Origin: Lasiosphaeris hirsuta
Taxonomy: Eukaryota; Ascomycota; Sordariomycetes; Sordariales; Lasiosphaeriaceae
Length of the DNA: 64,000 nucleotides
Direction of reading: 5' to 3'
Assembly: GCA_030549175.1 (NCBI GenBank)
Contig: JAUKUA010000004.1
Span: 248,001 to 312,000 of the forward strand
Below are positions 12,399 to 23,165 of this stretch, in pieces (within the stretch, counting starts at the first letter, position 1; each line of letters opens with the position of its first letter). The notes under the pieces were generated by a model that saw nothing but the letters and a program-made list of their open reading frames with translations, had not been told where the DNA came from and did not search any database. A program made the translations under genes and the position numbers.

Positions 12399-14029
12399 GT
12401 AAGTCGGGGTTTGCATACGTCGCGATGGTGCTGACGATGTCGTCGGTCGCCATGTATCAATATTATGTATACTTATATCACCCCTTCCGGCAAGGTCGAG
12501 CGAGGGCGCGTCCGCACGGCAAAAGCTTTATCTTTACAGTATCCCGGCCCGGCTCCATGTTCATGACTTACATGGTCAGCGTGTCACGTGGTGCGCCATG
12601 GGGAACTCTTGGGATGAGAGCAGTTTCGTCTCATGTATTAGGAGGACTTGTTTTGCCTTCATCCGAACTGAGTCCTCGATCTGATCCAACGCCGGGGTCA
12701 TGGTTGTGAGATATGGTTGCGGCACAGGGAAGCCGCCGGGCCGCCCGAGAAAGGAAAGAAGCTCTCAAAGGCTTCCATGGTATATTATTGCCGGGGGCGT
12801 TCTCTCCCTCAGCCCGGGTCTAGACTGGGCTTGCAGAATGCAAAAGGGCCCGTTCCCTGTTTGCTGGGGCCACGCCCCCCAGTTGGGTATCTCGAAGTAC
12901 CTTTTTTTTTCATCCTCCCGCTGCAAGTGCCGCGGATAAGGTAGCCGAGGGGGAGGTCCGTCGCCCGGCCTGGGCTTGGACAGTAGAGTAGATACTACGA
13001 CACCTTTGGGCAGTGGTGGCTTTGACCGTCTCCTTTGGCTTCTTGCGGATCCTCCATTGAGCATTTCCATGTTTGATGTTCAACCCTAGTTCCGTGTGAC
13101 CCCCACCGAATCCAAGCGGGAATGATGCTCAGTCGCATGAAAGCGAGAAGGACGATCGAGTTTCTTCTCTAGGGAAGAACGATCTCTCTTGGGGTTGGAG
13201 CCTCTTACCGAGATTGCGCCTCACCGTAGGGCATCCCATGACGGCAGCTAGGAGCGAAATTGGCGTCCGCTCTGCACTCTTTGAAGAGTTTGGGCATGGA
13301 CCAGCTGTACTTAGGAACATTGAGTTACAATGATGCGCTAAAAATTGGCTGACATTTGCCCTGTTTCGGCAACTGAGATCACGTCAGCAGGTAGTGTTAG
13401 GTAAATGGGGCGCTCCAGCGCTTATGTGAGCTGCCATACAGTACTGTGACGCAGAGAAGTACAAAGAGGCCTCGCCCAAGTACGTAGCTATCCCAGCGGG
13501 TAGGCTTGGCCTTTCTCCTTTCCTTGTTCCGGGGTTCCCATTTCGCCTTCCCGCATGAACATTTCTAAACCTTCGCGACTGTACTCTGGAGAAATATGTT
13601 TCTGACGTACACTTCAATACTGTCACAGTTACGGAACACTTCCAATCGTGATACCTTCGAGTATGCGCCGCTGGCGCCAGCCGTCTAGATTCCACGTAAC
13701 CAAATCGTATCCCGTAGCCAGCCGGTACAGGTCACTTGGCCATAGCTCCAGCCTACCACCCATTTTACTCTCCGTCACAGGTCTACGAAGTCGTACTGCT
13801 GTCAGCCGCGTCTGTGCGTCTATCTTCTAAGAGAAGAGCGCAAGCGGCAGGACGCCAGTTTCGCCCCTAGCTGTGCAACGCTGTGACGCCTTGACTTCTA
13901 TGGGACGGGACAGGGCCTACTAGGTTGCGGCAGTTGGGTTCCCGTGTGGGGGGGCGGCACGCGGGAAGGGAAAAACGGTGGGGGTCAGCCAGGTTTCATG
14001 CTCTGTTGGTTTCAGTCGGCTGGGCTATT
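12399..14029. other. Intergenic, no supported gene
   Basis: This holds the mef2 3' end and about 1.6 kb without recognisable coding sequence. A 104-codon frame begins at an ATG overlapping the mef2 stop codon, but it matches nothing I know and is probably untranslated trailer. Confidence 0.5.
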
Positions 14030-14129
14030 TTGGAGACAAAGGATAATGGAATGGATGTCGGACGGGAACGGTGGGGGCCATTTTGAGAGGGGGGGGTTAC
14101 CTCACTTGCTCACCTACCATACTTGGTCT
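14030..14129 (+). repeat. Repeat block A, left copy
   Basis: About 100 bp starting ttggagacaaagg and ending ccatacttggtct. It recurs at 16423-16513 in the same orientation. The left copy has a 9-bp insertion (near 14105-14113) relative to the right copy, plus scattered substitutions. It directly abuts the left copy of block B. Confidence 0.88.
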
Positions 14130-14218
14130 GTCGCACCCGCCGGGTTTAGCGCCCTTCTCCATTTTATCTCGCCGCTTCACCCTGATTGGTCGCATACTCC
14201 CCGTCGCGTCCAGACCCC
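14130..14218 (+). repeat. Repeat block B, left copy
   Basis: An 89-bp block from gtcgcac to cagacccc. It recurs at 16334-16422 in direct orientation with only 3 mismatches by my alignment. The two B copies bracket the HNH-nuclease relic as direct repeats 2.1 kb apart. Confidence 0.9.
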
Positions 14219-14593
14219 GATCCTAACTTCGGTTACGTCCTCATCCATACACAGTCTCAAATGGGAAGAAGAACGGGTGATACGGCAAGTTTCGCCCCCA
14301 GTTAAGGTAAGCGGGTTAGGCCTAGCTAGTTATGTTAGGTGCATATGTACAATTATGGTAGGAATTGATTCCTGGAAACCATGACCATGTCCATCAAGTC
14401 CGGCAAACGTTCCTACGTCTCCTCTGTACTTCCGGGTACTAGATTCGGGGCCGGCATGGGCGGCTTGTTCTCCTTCAAAGCTGGGTTGCTGGCTGGGGTC
14501 GATGCTGGTAAATGATCTTGCTACTCAAGCGGGCCTGTGGTCTGGATACTCGATGTAATTGGGAGCTTGCTGGTATTGTCGTGGATGCCATCG

Positions 14594-16165
14594 TCATCCA
14601 TCATCGTCGACGTTGTCGTCATCGCCGTTCCTAGGCACAATACCGTCAAGCCAGCTTCGTATATCGATTGATTCCTCGATCAGCCCTTCTTCAGGCGGGC
14701 TGGAGTCATCAGTATCGACAACATCGTCATCAACATCGGCAGCGCCGGTTAAAGCGGCGATCTGGATGAAAGCCCATTGAAGGTCGAATGCCCGCTTCAT
14801 CTTGAAAGCGTCCTCAGCCGCCACAGCAACATCTAAGATGTCGCCTGTTGCGGCAGGCCGTGCGGTAGTCCTGAAGGCTGCAACTCCTTCGCGCATGTTC
14901 CAGGTATTTGTTAGGTGTGTCTGAAGATCCTACTCATCTCGTACGCCCAATAAAGCTCCTGGCAACCAATGAAACTGTAGGCGAACGAGCCGTTGCTCAT
15001 CTGTAGGCCCGGGAAGAATGCCTTGGCACTTGAACCCAAGGTATGCCTTTCCCCACCACTTATGAAGCTGAGTGTTTAGACTGATCATGTTCCAAGCCTG
15101 ATCGGAAACTCCAAGCCGTGCTGTTAACCATCCATTCCATTCGTTCAAGCTGGCTTCACCGCAATTAGAGATTATCGCGATCGTATTGTTGAAGCATTGC
15201 CTGAATCGTAAGAGTGTCTCAGGCCGTGCACATGTAGAATGTGGGATAATATGGCAGACGTCCGGATCGGTAGTATCCGTAATTATACATCGTCCACGAT
15301 CAAACTCCTGTCGAAGCAAAACTTGATTCTGATAGCAGTTCTGTTTGCCAGTCATGTCAACCGTCCCGGGAATATACTTAGAATCCCCGTCTTTCTTAGG
15401 CCGTTTTTGGGACGGAGTGACAGACTTGGCTGTGTTCTTACGTTTTCTAGAAGAAGCTGGCATAGACGTAGAAGCTGGTACAGACGCAATAATACCAGTC
15501 TTGGCCTTGTCCTCTCGTGTAAGGACTATAAAAGGTTAGATGAGCTTGAGAGAATGTCGGATAAACATACATAGGCGGACAAAATCATGAATATTGTCAA
15601 GGGCTACTTTTATAGCGTTTATCTCCAAGTACCCGTTCCGAGACAGCTCATTTGCTGATTGTAAGACTTGCAGCGGAGCAATAAGTAAAGCGGCAAAACC
15701 ATGGTCGTCAAGTTCGTAATCTTCGTCCCTTATCCGAATTCTGTCTTCCATCTTCGCAGTCAGCTCTAGCCGTTCGGTAAGCTCATCTAGCGGTAGGATC
15801 CCTTTGGAGCTCTCCCTCGGCGGATCGCTGTCTAGAAAGCCGCTGAGGGCCTGGCGGTCCAGCTCTGGCTGCTTTCGCTTGATGAAACAGAGCGTCGCCT
15901 TGAGGATTTTCCGATCGCTCCGACTTGGATTGCTCGTCAGGAAATCCGTGTACTGGCCGAGCAGATCGGCGCTGGTATTGCTGGATATGGCGGTGGCAGC
16001 GGCAGCGGTGACGGGCAGTGAAACGTCGACGGATGACGTGGGTTGGTAGGTATAGGTAATATACCAAAGTAAACGGCTGATAGGCAAATTCTCAATACCT
16101 TTCTGAAGCAGGGAGGACGATGCAGGAGTTGTCGGAGTTGGCTCGTAAGAAAAGTTTGAAGCCAA
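14594..16165 (-). pseudogene. Decayed fungal HNH-nuclease-domain gene
   Basis: Spliced on the minus strand across a 45-bp intron (15570-15526, GTATGTTT...CTAACCTTTTATAG), the frame gives a protein of the fungal HNH endonuclease family. A helical N-terminal region is followed by a basic linker (SSRKRKNTAKSVTPSQKRPK). The HNH core then reads CIITDTTDPDVCHIIPHS ... NMISLNTQLHKWWGKAYLG, with the expected His, Asn and His. An in-frame TAG at 14932-14930 stops the frame after LLGVRDE, yet the same frame continues to 14594 with the family's C-terminal part (AFDLQWAFIQIAALTGAA). CAG-to-TAG is the kind of C-to-T change that RIP makes. No ATG opens the N-terminal frame; its upstream limit is a stop near 16213 and the first internal ATG is at 15751. 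A hidden intron over the TAG is the alternative, but I found no phase-compatible pair with good consensus. Confidence 0.72.
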
Positions 16166-16333
16166 AGTAGGTATTTCTTTTGTGGGGCGCCAAAAGGATT
16201 TCGGAACCCGCTAAGCCTAACTAGAGGGGTAAATTTGCTGGTGACAAGGACGCTAAAAATGGGGATGCGCGTCAGCCAGATTCGGCGGTCAGAACAGCGC
16301 TTTCTCGTTTTAACCTGTAATTGAGAAGTCACT

Positions 16334-16422
16334 GTCGCACGCGCCGGGTTTAGCGCCCTTCTCCATTTTATCTCGCTGCTTCACCCTGATTGGTCGCACA
16401 CTCCCCGTCGCGTCCAGACCCC
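16334..16422 (+). repeat. Repeat block B, right copy
   Basis: An 89-bp near-identical direct copy of 14130-14218. Here B precedes A, whereas on the left A precedes B. Confidence 0.9.
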
Positions 16423-16513
16423 TTGGAGATGAAGGGTAATGGAATGGATGTCGGACGGGAACGGTGGGGGCAATTCTGGGAGGGGGTGTTACCTCACCTA
16501 CCATACTTGGTCT
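16423..16513 (+). repeat. Repeat block A, right copy
   Basis: A 91-bp copy of the block at 14030-14129, abutting the right B copy with no spacer (junction acccc/ttgga). It is more diverged from its partner than the B copies are from each other. Confidence 0.88.
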
Positions 16514-17726
16514 ATGTAAAGTTAGGCTGGACGCGCTCACGGTCGGTCTGACCGCCGTCATAATCTTTCTGCTTTGGTTGTCACCTTTTTTTTTCTTTTT
16601 CTACTCTTGCGTCCTTCTGTTTCTTGCCTTGGCTACACTAGATGAGGTTTGGACCGACTGGCAGGCGCCTGAAGCGAGAGGAAAATGGATTGGGTAGTTG
16701 GGTAGGTTGAGGCTAGGGGACCGTGAATGCCGTCCCCCGCCCCCCTGGACCCTCAATCACAATACCACAATAACCGGATGCTTGGGGTTGTTGAGGTCAG
16801 TCGGGGTAGACAGAAGTCGACAAACTACAAGGTATTAGAAATACAAACAACCGCCAGCTTTTATGTGTCAAGGTCTCTGTGCAAAATCAGGACTATGCAG
16901 CGTAGATAGCACCAAAAGGCTATGCCTGGGAAGACGTATCGCGAATGGGCTTGCTTCCGCTGATACAATAAGGGGGCTGTGGTGATTAGCGGTGTTGCTC
17001 GGGGGATGCTCTGTCATGTTTTTACATGGCGAAAAGGGGCACCATCTAAGCTGTCGTTTCCTCGGTACGCTTCTCCAACACCAAGACCGGTTTGTTATCT
17101 GCATACAGTCATCGTATCTCATAAGATTTGTTCTTGATGTATCATATGCTGACTGTGTTTTCAAGTGTTGCCAGTGGCTTTACAATAGAGAGCAGGGCGG
17201 GAGGGTCGAGAGGCAAACTTTTGGCCATACAAAATCCAGCTTTGCACTCCTTCTCTCTTTTCCCTCTTTTGCCCTGCGCTTTTTCCAAAACGGCAGGAGC
17301 AGACTGTGTGCTTACCCTACACAACTTGGAAGCAATCGACTCGTGACACCATTCGAGCAATTTAGCGTACATGCCGAGGATGCGGTGCCAGTAAAAGTTT
17401 AAGACCTGCCGACCACTCAGAGTTCTTCTGCCCTGTCTTATCTTGGTTCGGGATTGAAATTCTAATTCAACCCACCGTCACAGAAAATATCCAGAAACCC
17501 TTGGACTGGTCTGTACTGCTTCGAGCCTTTCCCCATCCCCCATTATTTTCCCTTTCTTGGCAGGGGTTTATTGTGCTTCAGCCCTCCCTAGATACTTGCT
17601 TGACAGCGATAGAGAACACCTTCACCGAGACCCCTACGCCAATGAGGTTCATAGTGGAGTTCTTCTCTCTACTTCTCAAGCAGATCTATTGAGGCAAAAC
17701 CCCAAGGTCCCCTCGGGTCTTTAGCA
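16514..17726. promoter_or_regulatory. Upstream region of the permease gene
   Basis: About 1.2 kb without a supported gene. T-rich stretches produce hydrophobic-looking chance frames. The last 200 bp before 17727 is CT-rich, as is common in fungal promoters and leaders. No specific binding site is claimed. Confidence 0.45.
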
Positions 17727-19720
17727 ATGGCGTCTTCAGGGTTGAGCCACAATGTGAACAACCTCTCTGCGTCCACTCTCAGGCCGGCCGCCAACGGCGC
17801 GGCGGAGAAAGCCATGGCAGAAAAAGATTCATCAAAGATCACCTTGCAAGCGTCAACCCGCTCTGGTGACCAGACGCATCGCCGTTTGAAGTCGCGCCAC
17901 ATCCAACTGATCGGTAAATACATGCTTCCTCCCATCCAACCAGCCTGCCAGTTCCGTAACACTCTACGTACAGGCATAGGAGGTACAATCGGGACAGCGT
18001 TATATGTTCAGATTGGAAGAGGCCTCATCAACGGTGGCCCAGCGAGTCTATTCATCGCCTTTACGATATGGTAAACTCCGTTGACCCCTGAATTCTTGGC
18101 ACTCGCATACTGACAACATTTGCAGGTGCTCCTTTATCCTTGCCGTTACGTTATGCATGGCTGAGATGGTCACCCATCTCCCTATTTCGTCGCCCTTCAT
18201 TCGCTTCGCCGGACGCTATGTGGACGAGGCCTTTGGCTTTGCTGCCGGTTGGAACTTCTTCATCTTCGAAGCCGCTCTCGTACCCTTCGAAGTGACCGCT
18301 TGCAACGTCATCATCCACTACTGGAGCGATGCCATTCCGGCTGGCGGCATAATCGCCATCGTCATTGTTCTCTACGGGTAAGCGCCATCTATCCTTTCTG
18401 AACCGTCTCAAGCTGACACCTCCCCCCTAGCCTAATCAACCTCCTCGCGGTCCAATGGTACGGTGAAGCCGAATTCTGGACCGCCCTCGGCAAAGTCCTC
18501 CTGATCGTCGCCCTCCTCCTCTTCACCTTCATCGTCATGCTCGGCGGCAACCCGCTCGGGGACCGCTTCGGCTTCCGGTACTGGTCCACCCCCGGTGCCT
18601 TCGCGATCCTCTACCATGAGGGCGCCCTCGGCCGCTGGCTGGGCTTCCTGCAGTGCCTGATCCAAGCCTCCTTCACCATCGCCGGGCCCGACTACGTCTC
18701 CATGGCCGCCGGCGAGGCCGAGAACCCGCGCGTGGTGATGCCGCGCGCCTTCAACGCCGTCTTCTACCGCCTCACCACCTTCTTCGTGCTCGGCTCGCTG
18801 GCTGTCGGCATCCTAGTGCCGTACGACGACGCCGAGATGGCGCTGGCCTTCAGCGCCGGCAAGCCGGGCGCCGCCGCCTCGCCCTATGTCGTCGCCATGA
18901 ACCGCCTGGGGATCCGCATCCTGCCCGACATCGTCAACGCCATGGTGCTCACAGCCGCCTTCTCGGCCGGCAACAGCTACGTCTACTGCGCGTCGCGCTC
19001 GCTCTACGGGCTCGCGCTCGAGGGTAAGGCGCCGCGGCTCTTCACACGCTGCACGGCCAAGGGAGTGCCCGTGTACTGCGTGCTGGTTGTGCTGGCCGTC
19101 GCCCTGCTCAGCTTCCTGCAGGTGTCCAACGACGCGGCCATCGTGCTGCAGTGGTTCGTCAACCTGGTGACCGCCTCACAGCTCATCAACTACAGCGTCA
19201 TCTGCGTCACGTACCTGCGCTTCCACGCGGCGCTGCGTGCCCAGGGCGTCAGCCGCGACGCGCTGCCGTACCGCGCCATGCTGCAGCCGTATGCCGGGTG
19301 GTACGGCCTCGTCGGGTGCGTGATCATGACGTTTGTGAGCGGATATCCCGTCTTCTTGCCGGGCAAGTGGGACTTGCCGACGTTCTTGTTCTCGTGGGTT
19401 AACCCCGTTTCCCCCTCCCCCCCCGTTTCCTTCCACCATGTTCGCAAAGGCGCACCTGGCTGATGATAATAAAAGATACACCATGATCGGCGTCTGCCCT
19501 CTCCTTTACTTCGGGTGGAAGAGCCTCAAGAAGACTCGCATTTACCGCGCCGACGAGGTTGATCTGTTCAAGAACGTCAACGAGATCGACGAGTATCAGC
19601 GCACATTTGTGCCCAGCCCATCCAAGTAAGTCCCACCGCCCGGTCAGGCTCCTTTGACACGGCTCGCTAACTCCCTCTAGAAACGCACTCGAAAGGGTAT
19701 TGGATTGGATGTTTGGATAG
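17727..19720 (+). CDS. Amino-acid permease, yeast amino acid transporter (YAT/APC) family
   Basis: Predicted 562-residue proton-coupled amino-acid transporter of the plasma membrane. The six exons are 17727-17913, 17974-18070, 18126-18377, 18431-19393, 19476-19625 and 19681-19720. A hydrophilic N-terminal tail of about 60 residues precedes the TM1 signature LIGIGGTIGTALYVQIGRG. About 12 hydrophobic segments follow, including AGPDYVSMAAGEAENPR, the substrate-channel region typical of the family, and the segment TFLFSYTMIGVCPLLYFGWK. The cytosolic tail ends in VLDWMFG. Intron 4 (82 bp) starts at a GTGGGT donor, chosen because it restores the family motif FSYTMIGV. The substrate cannot be read from sequence; Dip5-like acidic amino-acid permeases are the nearest type I would guess. 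The gene converges on utp21 with 174 bp between stop codons. Confidence 0.9.
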
Positions 19721-19894
19721 ATGTATCATGGGATATACCCTTCGCATCGAGCGATAAACCGCGACAAGATCTCTTTGCAAGCAATCTACCCTCGGTAAGG
19801 ATATGGGATACCATAGACAGATAGCCGGAGGCAACTCCGCAACGATTCATTCAAGCTCTTGCCATTGACACCGCTCTCCCAATTTGCAAGTACA

Positions 19895-22800
19895 TCAAGT
19901 CCTCGGACTCCTCAAAAACCCAACAACCCCGCCGCAGTAACCAACAAGGCTGTCTAGCCTCTGCTTTTCCCTCTCCTGGTGTTCCTTCCACACCGCCAAT
20001 GCCTTTAGCAGCGACTCGCTCTCCATGATCAGATCAAAATGCAGCCGCAAGAACACCGTCATCCACGCCTGCGTAAGCTCGTAGTCACGCCTCGCCACCA
20101 GCCGGCTCGTCAGCGCACGGATAAAGTGCAGCAACTCGTTGACTTCCTCGTCCTCGCCCTCGCCCATTGAGAGCGACCGCAGCTCGAGGTCGGCTGTCGA
20201 GGGCGGCAGAGCCTTGAGGTGGTCGATGAAATCATTGTCTGATTGCACAAGAATGGGTTAGCCATCAAATAATGAGTCAAGTATGGGGGAAAAAAACTTA
20301 CAGTCCCCTGTTGCTGCACCCCTGAGCAGCTTCGAGGTGAACACCTGCTCGGCCCTAGTCCGGTCGAGCTGTGTGATCCTCGACGTCGCCACACCCGCCT
20401 CCTTGGCCGCATCCAGCGCCGGCTGCTTGTTGGGGTCTCCACCCACCGCGGGCAGGAAGAACGGCGCCTTTTCGGGTAGCTTGGGCGCTTCCTTGGGCTT
20501 ATTGCGCTGCTTGATCAAGTCGATGTGTAGTAGCGTCTGCCACCTGCTCTTGGGGACCAAGCTCAGCGTCATCATGTCAGCGCTCAATTGGTCCACTACC
20601 GGTGCCGACAGGTTCTCGTCCTCCTCAGCTGCCACCTCCACCTCAAACGCAGCATCCAGCATGCCCTGGCCACCCTCGCCCGACACCGTAGGGCCTTCAA
20701 CCAGACCAATCTCCTTTTCGGAGATTTGCCTCGTAGGCACGTGGGTGAACAGCGTGCGGTTCGTCCAGATGTGCACACCCAGCTCGCCCTGTGTCGCGCC
20801 AGCGAGGTACTCGCCCGTCGATGAGAAGGCGATAGCGGTGCATGGGTTGTCGAGCTTGAAGGCGTCGATCAAATGACTAGTAGGAAGGTCCCAGACGCGG
20901 ATAATAGCGTCCTGCGAGGCGGCCACGATCCAGCGGCCGTCGTTGGAGAAACAAAAGTCGTTAATGGTATTACGGCAGCCCCAAAACTCTCTAATGGTGT
21001 GCCGCGTCTCAATATCCACCACTCGGATCGAGTGGTCGTCGCATGAGAAGGCGATCAGGTCATTCCCCGGGTGGTACCGGCACCCCGTGATCTTGGTCAT
21101 GGGCGACCAGTCAATCTCGTCGACGAGGTTGCCTGTGAGAAAGTCCCAAAACTTGATCTTGCCATCGAGCGAGCAGGATATCACGGATCGGTTTAGCGGG
21201 TCGATAACAAGGCCCGTTACTCGGTCTGTGTGCCTCCCTGCTCCCGCTGTGAACGACTTCCCGCTGTGCGTTTGCAGCTTGCTAACAGTATCCAGCGACT
21301 TGAGCTGCTGCATCCTGAGCTGTCGCACCTGTGCCGGGGTCAACCTGGACGGGAATCGTTGCCGGTGCCGCCCAGACTGAAGATTGAACATATCTATGCT
21401 TCCGCCAACCGATCCCAGTAGAGCAAAGGAGCCACACGAGCTGATTGCAACTGTTGACACATATGCTCCATCCCCAGTCTTGAACGCCCAGCGACCTGCC
21501 CTTTTCCGACCCCAGAACCAGGTGCGAGCCCAGGCGTCGTCCTTGTGTGCCGTTACAACACTCTCCCAACCCGTTGAACCGCTGATTTCGGCGGTCGAAA
21601 GTTTAGTCTTGTCGCTGCCCTTGTCCCACATCATCTGCTTCCCTGGCATTGCGCCAATACCACCATCGCGATTCAATGAAGAAGCAATGCACGTAATCTC
21701 GGGGGCCTTGAGATCATCCAGAGTCGTAGTTGACCCATGACCAAGTGTTGAGCCTGAGAGGATGCCCATCTTCTTGGCCCTCTTGCGAATATTTCCCTGG
21801 CTGAGCTCGGTACTTTGGCCGTCACGACGCAAACTCCAGCCCCAAAGACTCCGGTCCTGGCCACCACTAAGTAGCCACTTATTTCCGGCATCAGCGCCGT
21901 CGAAGTCGGTGGGCAAGAACTGCAGGCAGCTAACCGGGGCGGCGTGGCCACTCCGCGTGTGCAGAATGCGCGGTATAGGGGAGAATGGCGAATTGTCGAA
22001 GATCCACGATTTGAGCGAGTTGTCGAGGCCGCTGGTCATCAGGACCGGCTGTCCGGATAGGAACTCGACCTTACTGATACCTCCACGGATCTCTGTCCCC
22101 GCGTGCGAGGGGGGATTATGCGCGCTGCGAAGAGTGCCCATTATCCTGCCTCCCTTGTTGAGATCCCAAAATGTGACGTCTCCACCGAGGCTTGTAGCTG
22201 TGGCCATGACACCATCCTTGCGGCCATCTGGGCCCGCGCCCTGGCCGTCGGTCCGGAACGAGATGCTTGTGACGGGGGCGTCTTCGGTGCCCGCGTTCAG
22301 CCGCAGTGCTGACTTGTCGGTCAAAACGTTGTGTAGAATAAGAGGCCCCGCCGAATAAGAGATGGCGAGAAGCGATAGGGCTGGTGTGGGTTCCATGCAT
22401 GTAACGGATCCGCAGTTGGGGTTAGGCGGGAGAATGGTGTAGATCAGCTTGCCGGTGCTTACGTTCCAGATCTCGACCCAACCATCTTTACGGCCAACAA
22501 AAATCTTATTTAAAAAGGTGGGCATGTTGCAGATGCCACCAGTTAGCTCATTGTCTCCCCGCTGAGTAGCCGAAGAGAAAATGGTCGTATAGTGCTCCAT
22601 GGTGGCCGACTTCCACACCTCGATCCTTGTCAGAGCGCATGCAACTATCCATGCACCGAAGATGAGTATCTGTCGGATAGGCTGGTCCAGGTCGGCAGGT
22701 AGTTCAAGCTCGGCGACCTTCTTACCGCGCTGAAAGGCCCAGATGCCCTGCGGCTCGCCATTGCGCGCGTCGCCCCAGGCGGCATAGACCTTCTCCTTCC

Positions 22801-23165
22801 ATGCGTAGGTGGCGGTGATATCGGCGGGGGTCTGGGGGCGTGTGACGAAGACGAGATTCAAGCCGCGCTTAAGATCGTAGGTCTGCAGGGAGCGGCCGAC
22901 CGATGTGGTGATCTGGAAGGTGGTCTTGCCCAGGGGGATCGAGGCAAAGGGGACGCTGGTCGGGGACACGAGTCCTACGGTCTAAGAGCGCACGGCGTTA
23001 GCCAGGTCTTAGACGGGCATCACGGGGACAAGGGCCGGAAGCATAGAGGCATACTCGGAAAGGAGCAAAGATGGCCGAGCCCTTCTTCGGGGGCGGGGCC
23101 TTTGCGACGACGGCATCGAGCTTGAGGCGCTTTGTCGAAGGGCGATCGGGGTCGGAGTGAGGCAT
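19895..23165 (-). CDS. utp21: U3 snoRNP / SSU processome WD40 protein Utp21
   Basis: Predicted 1044-residue nucleolar protein of the UTP-B subcomplex, needed for 18S rRNA processing (WDR36 in animals). Exons are 23165-23055, 22981-20302 and 20238-19895, with introns of 73 and 63 bp (GTATGC...CTTAG with CTAAC branch; GTAAGT...TCAG). A short basic N-terminus (STKRLKLDAVVAKAPPPKKG) leads into two tandem WD40 propellers; blades are visible as repeated WD-type ends such as IKFWDFLTGNLVDEIDW and IIRVWDLPTSHLIDAF. The C-terminal helical Utp21 domain follows, from about residue 780, with ALTSRLVARRDYELTQAWMT. The length is normal for fungal Utp21. The start ATG has A at -3. The gene is divergent from the Vip1 gene and convergent with the permease. 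Confidence 0.94.

Noticed and set aside
12396..12709. Small frame overlapping the mef2 stop
   Set aside because: The ATG overlaps the stop codon by chance, and the product is not protein-like beyond its first residues.
14930..14945. Intron removing the TAG in the HNH gene
   Set aside because: A GTACGA or GTAGGA donor with a CTAAC branch exists, but the phase-compatible acceptors lie far from the branch. A nonsense change in a continuous frame is simpler.
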